Positions 25,001-37,000 of a stretch of 62,000 bases of DNA are shown piece after piece. The number at the start of each line of letters is the position of its first letter. The stretch's first letter is position 1. Both the position numbers and the translations under genes were made by a program. The DNA is from Acanthaster planci (lineage: Eukaryota > Echinodermata > Asteroidea > Valvatida > Acanthasteridae): positions 1,235,311-1,297,310 of the forward strand of contig NW_019091406.1 of assembly GCF_001949145.1 (NCBI RefSeq). Reading direction: 5' to 3'. Under the pieces are notes generated by a model. The model saw nothing but the letters and a program-made list of their open reading frames with translations. It made no database searches and was not told the origin of the DNA.

Positions 25001-28000
25001 AAATATACAGGACGTCCCGTGCAATAAAAATCCAAAAGGAGCATTTATTGTTAAGAAATTTTAAGAAATTGTTAATTTTAGTATCAAATTACATTTTACA
25101 GTGTTCTTGCTCGAACTGAACATTCGTTTGAAGCCGATGTTGCATTACGAAGATATTGTAAGCACAACCCCTTTTTTGTCCATTAAAAGTTTCCACTGAT
25201 TATCTTGCAAGTGTATAGTATTCATTCACTATCCGAATCCTAAATTATTACACACTTTTGAGCTCCATAATTCTTTTCGGAATTTCTTTCTAGTCATAAG
25301 CTCGATTAAAATGATGCCTTTTGAGAAGGAAATGGTTGTTTTGAAATGTGGAGTCGCAGTGTTTTTAGTTTCAGAGTTTAATGAGTTTATTTCAGAGGAT
25401 CAACCTCCGTTGAACTTGAACCGTTTATCTGCCAATTTATAAAATAAAAGGGTGCTGATCTCATTTAATTCTACAACTTTAACCACTCTGAACCATTTTA
25501 GGATCATGTTTGCTCTTTGTTGGGGTGTCTGGTTGTTTGTTTGTTGCGAAATATTTAAAAGGTTTTAACAAACCAAAAACCTGTTCAGTTCAGCATCTCA
25601 TTCTTTGAGCTTTTCCAACAGCGTAACCATGTGCAACTCCTGTGGTAAATCTCACTGGAGGTGACAAAAAGCAGTGTCTTGCGTAATGAAATTATCTCCG
25701 CAACGCATAATGAGATTTGAACAACGTCCTCAGGTTTTTAAAGATAGTATTCTGAGCTTTGATTTGATACCCAAGACATCAATTTCTGACGATTAGTTTA
25801 GAAGAAATTAAATGTTACACTTGAGTAGATGTTGTGGGGGCACCTTGCAGAATAGATGTACGTGAAATTTAGTGTGTGGTAGTACATGTATTTTGCATGT
25901 TTAACAATAATGTTAACGATACTATGTTATGTACATGTACCATCATCAAAGTACAAATGCGGTCAATATCCTTGTTAAGAGCTACTCACCTGTTCCCAGT
26001 ATCTTACATTTGAAAGTGTTTGATGCGATATGGTTTTCTGGTTCTAAAACCTCACCTGAAAATTGTTCTTGGCTCCCACAATGCCATGGTAAAGTCCCAC
26101 TCCATACGCGTGGCATCTTTCCGGTATCGGTTGGCTCGGTGTTGTCACACTGCCATCTTTCGACGTTGTTCTGTTTTCATGGAAACTTGACACGTTGGGT
26201 TTCTCTTTGCGATCCTCTGGCTGGTTTTCCTTGGGCTCCGCAGGTGACAGTTGGGCAAGTATCCCTAAATCGTCCTCCATCATCGGCCGGTACTTGCGCA
26301 AAAACTCCCTGGTGGAGTAGTCGGGATCGTTCTCAAGACTTTGCAGCATGACCTCCAGAGACATTTCCCTCCCCATCTCGCTTGCTCTCGAAGATGGCTC
26401 GCCGTCGAGGTCATCGAGAAGAGCCAAGGGGGATTTTCCCCCAGGTATGTCACCGCTGACGTTTGACTTGCATTCTGTGGAGGCAACGTCTTCCTCAGGA
26501 GAGGATATGTTTCCCACGGACGAATCTCCTGGAGTGGGGGCAGTCGAGCTATCTTGACATGGTGTCTCGACTGTTAAGTGATGCCCAGATAAGAACTCTT
26601 CTTTGTCGGTCTCGTTGTCGGACGAAAATTTCATAATCTCCTCTAAATTTGATTTTTGGTTCTCTGACTCTGTTGCGAAATGGTCAGTCTTGGGGGTGAT
26701 GGGTGACGGTGGTACTATTTGTATGGGAACGCTTTGGACGGCAGACTGTTGCTCTGCTCTTTCTTTCCCCCTCTCTGACTGGTGCTCAACGATATTTGAG
26801 TTTGTTGTTTCCCCTCGTGGTTCTTTTCGACTTTGTACAGTCTCAGCTCCCGAGACAGAAGGAGTCTTGGTCTGTGGTTTGTCGTTTGCCAAGAGACCGG
26901 AGCGTCGACCTCTGACTTCATCTGTGTTCCGCCGATGTTCTTGACCAACAATGTAGCCGTTTTCGTCCGAAAAACCACTGTCGAATGTGGACTGCCTGCC
27001 CTGGGTAGAGCTCTGGGTTCCGGATCGCCCTCTCCGGTGCTGCACCGGAGAACCGGCGGCTGCACTGCTGCGGTCTAAGTCCGCCGGCCTTGTGCTGCTC
27101 TCAGATCCCAGTGGCTGAGCCGGTCTGCGGAAAACCTTATTGGTTGCAGACCGTGATTTATCTCTGTCGCTGGACGAGTTGGGCAAAGAACCTTCGCTTT
27201 CACCCAGTGCACTGTCGCCGTTACTGTCTTTCTGCCGGTTGTTTGCGTGAGCGTTTCTGTACACGCTGCGTCTGCTTATCCAGCCGGTGGCTGATTTGAT
27301 GTCCTGGGCCGTACACTGTGTCGCCTTGTCCTCCTTTCTCTTCTTGTGTGCTCGTCGGACGTGTCCTGGCGCGTCATTGGGTTTTGTACTGGTTACCTGC
27401 CTTTGATTCCCACTCCTCGATGTTGTCACTACCGATTGTTCCACGTTGCTGTTCACCTTCCGGGGTTTTGGTTCCCTCGAAGGACTTTTCGTATCGAAAC
27501 TCCGCAGGAACTCATTTCGGTACTTAAGATACTGATCCAAACCTGCCGGATCCCGAGTTTGCTTCGAGGATAGTTGAGGCTGTCCTGAGGTATCACAGGG
27601 CGTTTGGGCTTCAATTTTATTGGCTGTGTTTGCATTTAAAGTCACATCAGGCTGAGAAGAATGGATTTTGTGATCGATAGCGATCGACTGCGCCTTACAC
27701 GAAATACCCCTGTTGACGATTTGTCCACAAGGAGTTTTCTTGTCTGTTGAGAGGTGAACATCCTTACTTTCTCTGTCGTCGTTAGCCTGGGATTTCGCCA
27801 TCAGATTTGTAGCCACCTGCTTTGAGATTTCGTTCAGCGCTTTGCCGATGAGAATCTTGGACATGCGATCGGCGTATCTTTCAGACTGGTCATCGTTTTT
27901 GGCGCCTCGTGAGTGCATGAAGGAGGCACTTGCTACGGATGAAGAAGAAGATGTACTAAACTTTGGAGAGCGGTCATCAATGCTCATGGAGGTGGATATC

Positions 28001-31000
28001 GAAGGAGTACTTGTCATACTCGACATCTGAGAGGAGGATAAGATTGAGGAACTGCGCACGTTGGGGTAGGTCACCTCCTCTGTACCACCAGCACCTTTGA
28101 TGATTCTACGGATGACTTTCCTCCGAGTCTTGACTGCTGGTGGCCGGTCGGTGCTATGCATGATGGAGCTACTCCTGCTCAGTATAGAACCGCTACGGGA
28201 AGAGGCCGTGCTCACCGACGAGCTGTGGCGAGACAAGAACGGATGGGCTCCGGAAGGATGAGCGTGGTGATTGGGCAGAAACACGTCGGATGTGTTATCA
28301 ATGCTGTGGTCCATACTGCTGACCATACTACTGCACATGCTACTGAATGGGGAAGTACTGGTGCTCTCGTAAGAGTCTCGTAGCTGGGAGATGTGCGCCT
28401 GCCTGACCAGGGACTGGCGACGCGACCTGGTGGAGTTGCTCTCGGTGTCCGACGGCACTGGCGGCTCGGACCCTCCGTCTTGGTCCGCTGCTGAATCCTG
28501 CTCGTCCTGAAACGACACTGCCTTGACGACGCCTGGCGTGGCCCGGACCGTAGTCTGCTCGATGTTCTTGGCCATGGTTGAACGCACCTTGAAGGGGCTG
28601 TTCTTGATGTGTTCCCCACCCCACGTTATCGCCACCTGATACGACCCCAAACTTCTCGGAATGTAGTTCACCTGGTACGACCCTGGCTTGATGATTTGAT
28701 AGTCCAGCGGTATTGGCTCGGGTGGACCCTCGTCTTCGGGGTGTTGTTCGTCCCTACTGGACTGGCTAGAACCACCATTGATCAGACACCCTCTATTCAC
28801 TTTGGTAGTTTTGATCTTCCTTCGGACCTTCTCTCGGTTTGGTCCTGTGATCTCCACGTACAGGTTCTTGTACTTGTACGTCTGGGTGGTTATGGTGAAC
28901 CGGGCCCTCTTGTCGACCACTGCCACGACCAGCCCGCTGCCACTGGCGCTGCACTCCTTCTCGATGGACGGGTCAATGGTGGTCCCGCCCTCGGCCGGCT
29001 TGACGGATGTCTCCGGCTCCTCGACGGGAATGAAACTGGCGTTCTTGATGTTGTTTAAGTACTGCATCATTTTGACCTCATTGATTCGCTTGCAATCGGC
29101 CATCTCTTCGGGTGTCATTGGCTGAAAATTAAAAAAAAAGGTTTTACCGAGTGTTGCAGTATTTGAAATGACTTGGTAGTATTGAGAAGATGCATTTGAG
29201 TCGTTTTGGATTCCTGTTGCTGGAAGACGCGTTAGAAATCAGCCCCTGCTTTCTAAGAATTTGATGTTACTGCACACTTTTCAAGCTTTTTGCGGGATTC
29301 TAGCTTGCTAACTATTTGCTCAGTACTTCTCATCTGCAGCAGAAAGCGGTCATATGTCATTGCCTGGGCCAACAAAACAATACATATGCTTCAAATTCCC
29401 TTCGTTCGCATTTAAGTCTACTTCGTTAACTGTTTTGCATTTGAATAATGCCACTGGCTTTGAAATGTGCAATGGAAGTGCATGCACTTAAAAAAAATTC
29501 TACGACGTCCTACCTCTCGTATTCCCAAGTTCCGTTGGACAAGCCGCATAGCCAGCCTGCAGTTATTGACGGCGTGCTCCCGTCGGAGCAGGTCGTGGCG
29601 AGGACACGTGCCCTGCACAACGGTATTGATGAGAACACAGAGCTCAATCCCGTCACACCATTGGCTGGATAGGTCGGTCACGTGTTGGAGACTTGGCGCT
29701 TGCTCCTTGACCCACCGCAGCAGACGTTTCTGATTGGCTGATTCTGATTGGTGGAAAATGATATACGTGGTTAGTCCAGGTTTACTCCTTTCCAATGAAG
29801 CAGTTCGATTGCGGCAGTTTTACAAAGAATTGCGGAGCGTGGTTAAATAACATGTAGTTTGTCAAAGCAAGTAATTTTGGCTAATATAAACAGTATCATG
29901 GTTTTAGATGAATTGAATCTGCAAAAATACAAACACTATGGCTGTAATTGTACAAAAATCACAAGATGACGTCATTATGACGTCATCAGTCTGCCATAAT
30001 TCTTAGTTCAGGGTCTTTGTTGGCTGTAACTTCGATAACGGCCGAACGCCGCGAATTTATCAAAATGGTGACTTGACAACATGAACAAAGTCAATGGACT
30101 AATATAAATATTGAAAAATCAATAATAAATCAGATGATGACGTCATCCATTTAGAATAATTGTTGTATCAGGGTCTTTGTTGGGTATCACTTTGATAGCA
30201 ATCAAACATCGCGAAGTTACCATCATGGTGGCCTGAAAAAATGTACAAAGTCAATGGGCTAAAACACATATGCAGAGAACTGCTCCTTTAAGTTGATGTC
30301 ACGTGATTTATGTTTACACTGAAAAATTTTTATGAAATATTATTTGATATTTTTACTCCTGGGTATATTTGTAATCAGGGAAAATTTATTCTGATTTAGT
30401 CTGAATTTTTCTCTTTCGTTCTGGTAGTTATTCTTGGTCGAAGTTGAGGACTACTCACGTATTAATTTTAAGCTCTATAATAGTGTGTAATAAACAAATG
30501 TGTACAAACCCTAGGGCAAAATTTTAAATATTCCAAATGCAACAGTAAATGGGGTGACGACGTCATCATGATGAATTTGTTCAAGGATCATCCTTGGATG
30601 ATTGTCTGAAGGTCTGCCAAGTTTGAAGCTGATCAAGGGTATAAAACTATCGAACTCCTATAGGACAAGAAAACGTGTACAAACTACATGTAGTAATCTT
30701 GAGCCGAATGAGGACTACTTGTTCACAAGTGTTAAGAAGAAAAACGTGTACAAAACCTATGGGGAAAAATAAAATATTCAAAAATCAATATAAAATGGGG
30801 TGATGACGTCATCATGGCGTCATTCATTTGCAAGAAACCTTGCATCAGCGTCTTTTGTTTGCGATCAAATATCTCAAAGTTACCAAAATTGTGGCTCGAA
30901 AACGTGTACAAAAGGCAATGGGCCATAAAGTCTTTTGCAGAATCATGTCACCTGATTCCGCTTAAACTGAACATTTTTTTTTTAAATATTGCTTCATATT

Positions 31001-34000
31001 TGGACTCTTAGGCATATTTGAAATCAGATTATAAAGCGTAAAGTACTCGATTTCTCTTTCGTTCTTATAGTAATCTTGAGGCGATTTAAAGGACTACTCG
31101 TTTACTAGTAATAAGTAGAAAAACGTGTACAAAACAAAAAGAAGAAGAAAATAATGCCTTTGTCGCAAATTGCGAAAAAGCCAACGAGAGGTCATATGTT
31201 TGTTGGCCAACAGAACAGAGGGCTTTTTCGCATCTTTAACAACTTTATAACGAAAGTAGTAACGAAAGGCAGTGAAGCCAAAGCAGCTAAAAAAATGAAA
31301 ACGCATTTCTAATGATTACACGGTGTACCTTCCAATAAAAGTATTTTTTTCTGCATTTGTTTCTAAATTTGCCTCTTCATATTTTTCCTGCACGTTTACC
31401 TGTGCTGATGAACGCGATAAGACGATCTCGTAAACCAGATACATATGTGACGCTCTCTGTGGCTTCGTAGGATCTTTTCCTCACTTGACGGCGGGGTTTC
31501 ATACAGCGGGATATGATCGGCAGGACGTTGAGGTACGCGATCAGACTGAACAGCCAAACGATGAAAGCTCCCAGTGTGATCGAGGCCCGACGCAGTAACG
31601 AAAAAGCCGACCTGGCCGCTCTGGAAACTGCAAAGAAAGAGGGAGATAGCTACCCATAATAACCGTGTTTCAGAGGAAATTGTTCCAACGTTAGTGCGTG
31701 CATAAATATTTTGTCACAATGCATGATTGCTCTCAAATAAACAAGTCAGTCAGCGCAAGGATGTTTCGCAGACAAGGTTTTACAAGGCAGAATAAATTTT
31801 TCTTGCTTGCGTTCCGCGAGCGATACCAGCCAACAGTCGAAGAACTTAGATGTGCAAGCAGTTGAAACAATGAAAGACTTCATTTATCACCAACAGTCAC
31901 TGACACGACACTTTTTTAAAATGACTTAAGGTGCCTTTCCATATGTGCACCAACACTTTCTCCAAGTGCTGCGTGTCCGTCAACATCGCTCCCAGGGCGA
32001 TTTTGACGGCCGAACGCAACGCACACGTGTGTTAAGTTAATGACGTCGATTTCTGTGTCTGTGAAAGTAAAATGCATGAACGCATGGTACCAAAACGCAA
32101 CGCACCACCCTTCAAACACCGCACCACAAAAATTTGTCTTCTGGGAAGAAAAAAAGTGTTTGCGTCGGCCCACTCGTGAGAAAAGATAATGGAGCCTGCT
32201 CCCCAGCTTAACCAGCATCTCATTCAGTCAGCAGTCACAGCCATGTTGTAAGTGCTCGCTGTTTTTTGTTTTATTTTTTTAAAGAGTTGTGGACCAATCT
32301 GGCAGTTGAATGTCCAGCATTCTCTGGACACGGACCGCTTGGGAAAACAGTCTGTGGCTCGAGTCTCCGTGGACTTCACAGGACTTGCACTTCACAAGAC
32401 TCGCATTTCCCCCACAACACGGCTTATAATGTCAGCGTGGACGGCGTAAGTCCGATTTCACTGAAAGCTGGAAAGCCGATGCTGCAAAGTTCTCATGAAT
32501 CGTTCTCCAAAATACACGCAAACGGAGAAGTGACAGGCAATAGCTAAGGCTATACATGTAAAGAGATCCGTCTTCCCTGCAAACAAAAGGAAACCCATCG
32601 CCTCTCCGGAAAAACATCGATCTGAATGACTGCTTTCCACCATCTCACCATTCGTTCTCCAGTCTTCGGGATTCGGCCTGCACCTAGCATGTGATGTGAT
32701 GAACTTCCTCTTGCCTCCCATCGTGTTCATCAGCTCCGCGTCGAGGGAGAGGCGGGCTGGTGAGAGCACTTTCAGCGTATCCTCTCCCACGCCAACCGAC
32801 TCGCTAAGCCACTTATGAGACGCATCAACTTCAAAAAACCTTATAAAAGGACTGCGATAAAATCAGCGTCGTACGGAAGCCCGTTAGTGCCAAATTGAAC
32901 TATGCAAAAATATTTTTATTGCGAAATAACGCAATAGCATTGCGAAATAACGCAGTATAAAGTATTGCGAAATAATGCAATAACATTGCGAAATAACGCA
33001 TTAGTTCTACGGACATTTGGGGCACATACATGCGGTTACTCCGGTTAACAAGAGTAGGATGCGCGCGCATTATACCCGGGTGCAGGAGTGTACTACCCCG
33101 TTAGCAAGAGCATACTCTCGCTGACCAGCGGGTCGCACTCCAGCTGGGCGAACACAACTTTGAGTGGGCAGTGCATGTGATTTCCCGTGAAACAGCTATC
33201 GAGGAAAGCTAAGCATGACATTATGCAATCTCGTGAGCTTCTACTTCTCTCTTGGTTTGAGTTATGAGAACATATTGTGGTTTTTGGCAGCAAATCATGG
33301 TTATGGAGGACGAAAAGTGGCCATCTGCGTTTCTGCTATCAAAATAGTAGAAAAACAGACTTTATGCTCTGGTAACATGCTATTTCGACTTTTCTACTTT
33401 TCTGCCACCTGAAAAAGCAGAACGAACATTGTTTGATTATGAATTTTATTGTTTTTTTGCTTCAAGAAAAAAGCAGATTGAACTTTTTCTTTATTTGCTG
33501 GCAGAATGTCAGGATCGAACGTTTTGACAACAACCGTAAATTCTACTTTTTGATCCCAGAGGAGCAATTTTACATAGAGGGCCAAAAAGTGGCCGTCTGC
33601 TTTTCTGCCTTCCAAGGGTCGTGAACCTCAGGATACGACCGTTTCCTTTCTTGGGGATTGAAGACATGTAAACCAATAATTATAGTCCACCCTATCTTTA
33701 ATAATGAAAAGTTCACATGTTCTCCTTGGACCAAGCAAGCTTGTGTGTCTATTGGATGATAGTTGTAAAACTGTATTTCCTTTGAGATGCTGTGTTTTCT
33801 GCCTCACAGGGACAGTGATACTGCCGTATGGGATTGGTCCGCAGAAAGCATGGTTAAGTATTGGTTTCTATACGTCTTCACTCCCTCCAGAACGGAAATG
33901 GTGGTAACCTACAGGTTCACGACCCCATTCACGGCCCATTGAGGACAGAAAAGCAGATGGCCACTTTTCGTCCTCCATACATAGTAGGCCTATCATCGTA

Positions 34001-37000
34001 AGTTTAAGGGCCCTAAAACGACGTTTGGCCTATCACGGAATGTCCAGGAAAAAGGACAAGTTATTGACTGTTGATGTTGCTCTTTTCATACTGAAGCAGA
34101 CGTAGGAATGCGTTTGAACACGATAGCGTTCGAACGGCTGCAGGAAGACCCGTGGGTCAGCGAGAGTATACTCTCCGCGCGAACGTGCCCCAAATGTCCG
34201 GAGAACTATCGCGTTATTTCGGAATGCTATTGTGTTATTTCGCAATAAAACATATTTTGTATAGTTCAAATTGGAACTAACGGGATTCCGTACAAATTTG
34301 AAGTCCATGTGAACGTCAACTCACGTTTGCTTGGGAGTAATCATCCCTCCGGCAATCTGCCTGTGATCGGCCGGACATGACATGAGGGAAGATGTTTATC
34401 CCAACGTTGCTGTTCCGCTATTTCCATGCATCTTTGAGAGGGATTGATTATAAGTACGTATCTGTAAGTTGAATGTACATTTTCAGCGTGCTTGCAGATT
34501 GCAGTTTCGGTTTAAAACGTAACCCGTGCGGAAGGACACGAAGTTCTTAACACACGTGTATTCCCAGGGTTGTAGCTTGAAGTAACTTAAATTAACTTAT
34601 TAGGTATACACACGTGCGGAAGGACATCACGAGGCTTTCTGACGCACACATTCACGTGATGACTAGAAGATAAATCTCCAACGTGTACTCCTTGGGTCGC
34701 AGCTGGCGTTACAACTATCTTTCAACACATCTTTCCAAACCTTTACATTGTACAGATTTCAATTAGGGCCTATTGCTTCACGTCCACAACTGTACCAATG
34801 GATGTAATCAATGCTTTGATAAATAAGCACGACTCATATGCTCCCATGAAATAGTATGATACTTCGGAGAACGGTAGATCTTAAAATAATTCATTATCTC
34901 CAGAAAAACCCTACTGAATGAATTTTTCCCCGACAGGCAGAGAGGGCTTTATTTTAAACCCAAACCTAGTTGCTGCATTTATATACAATGGCCTTCCAAA
35001 AGCACGGTTCTGTGATGCACACGACATATTCTTGTGGAATTAAAATACTTCTAAAAACGATACGAAGTGACTGAGGTGATTTTTTATTTTTTTTATTCAG
35101 TTTTATTTCTCATATTAAAGACAAACAAAATAATTATCTTATTCAATGAAACGTAAAACGAGCATGATCTTTGCACAGCAGAGATAGGGTTATTCACCTT
35201 TAAGTTAGGTGTTTACAAAGGCCTTAGCAGAATTGCCCATTTTGTTAGTCACGATCTTACGCGATACCGTAAAAAACAGGGAGAAAACTCATCACTATCT
35301 TTGCTTACGTTCCTCAACCGGATCAAAGTGAATATAGCCAAATTTATACATTTTTAGTGCTTTATATAAACCTCGGAAATGTTTCTTACGCCACCTGCAT
35401 AATTCTGCTGGTTGAGAACGCGCAAAAAGTCCCTTGAACTGTGTCATGCATTTTTGTTTTACAACAACCCCTGCAGTGTACCTTTGTGTATTAATTAACC
35501 GATTTTTCAATTTGAGTTTTTCATGTCTCATCGGGCTTTTACGCAGATGCAAATCTCCATATTCTTGGAAAACCTTTAATTATGTCAATTGTAATGTTGA
35601 GGGAAAAAACCTCCGTACTGCATTGACTTGTCAAAGCAAAGAATTAATGGAAAGTTTGATATTCAGTTGTTGTAAATTTCCTTCTCTTTGGCGAATCATG
35701 TTTTTCTAAGCACAAATGGGCAACCCTTTCCCATAAATTTTTGGATCAAAATTCGTGTAGCAAAACCCATCAACTGAAGAGTGCCTTCCTTGCATGGCAT
35801 CAAAGCAACAGAGCCCTCTGCTCTATGGAAAAACAAGAACGGTTTTATAAATTTAAAACGTGTACTTCTCAATACACTTAACCACAAAGGATATTGAGAA
35901 ATTCTGTAGTTTGAAGTAGAGCACAAGATTGCACAAAAAAGTGCACCCAATAGAAAACATTATCGCCTGACCCTTTAACAAGCCGTCGAATTGCTGGCAA
36001 GGTGAATATTTGCACATTCAATCTACGCGAATCAACTCGGCGACTTTTGTGCTGATTACAGTTTACCCAGTGAGTCAGTCGTATTTACCATTTGCACAAT
36101 ACATGCCTTAAATCCTACATGGTGTTGCTATGGGAACGCTAGAAATGGTAATATTATGATTGTGATCTTTTTACTTCTTAATGAATACATCTTAATGCAC
36201 TAATGTGTGTTTACGGTCAGTCAAATCTCAATGTGGTCGGTAAACATTTGAGAAACAAAGTGACAAACGTACTGGCTGTTAAAGATCAACCCGACGTTTT
36301 AAGGCCTTTGGTTCACCTAACATAGCGTGGTAGAAGGTATCCAGGATGACTGAGGGAAACATGAATTGTAGGCGTATGGTTCGATGATCTTTTGAACGAC
36401 AAGCTGACACTTATACTTGAATGCATTTAGTACATGAGATTTTTTAAAAGAGTTGTGTCGGGTAACAGATTGATAAATCGAAACAAACCAACCACAAGGA
36501 CAGTAATTTATTGAGTGATCTGACAGTGGTGTAACTAGGGTTGAATTTGCAGACGCTTTCAGATCTCCGTGTTCTTGAAAATTCAAGTGCTCAATCGCGT
36601 TACGATGCGTTTCAATTTATGAATACGGCGGCGTCACGATATCAAGCCGTGCATGTAATCACAGTAATATTAATTCTGTGCGGTGAAGATGGAACACAGG
36701 TAGGCCGGAGGACTAATCATACAGGCTCTGTGCAGTAGGGGTCGTGTGTGCATTATGTGATCACCGTTGACCCTTCCGTTTCGCCTTTGCGCTCGATTAA
36801 ATCTGTTGTCTCCCGCGAATAGAAATCTGGATTCACTATAATACATGCTAAGGCGGGCGTCTTTTAGCGTCAAGTGCCGTGTGTTTCCGTCAACGAAATC
36901 ACAGGAGTGGCGAGTGTGGGAAAGTGGTATATATATCTGTCAAGTTCAAACATCAATGATGATTTCTCTGATTCCGTGCACTCCATCCGGCCATGACAAA

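Noticed and set aside
26348-29125. Several + strand frames of 60-149 codons across the filamin-like exon
   Set aside because: They are antisense shadows of the 3066-nt coding exon on the - strand.
35295-35552. 85-codon - strand frame in an intron of the filamin-like gene
   Set aside because: AT-rich codons, no recognised similarity, no fitting phase with neighbouring exons.
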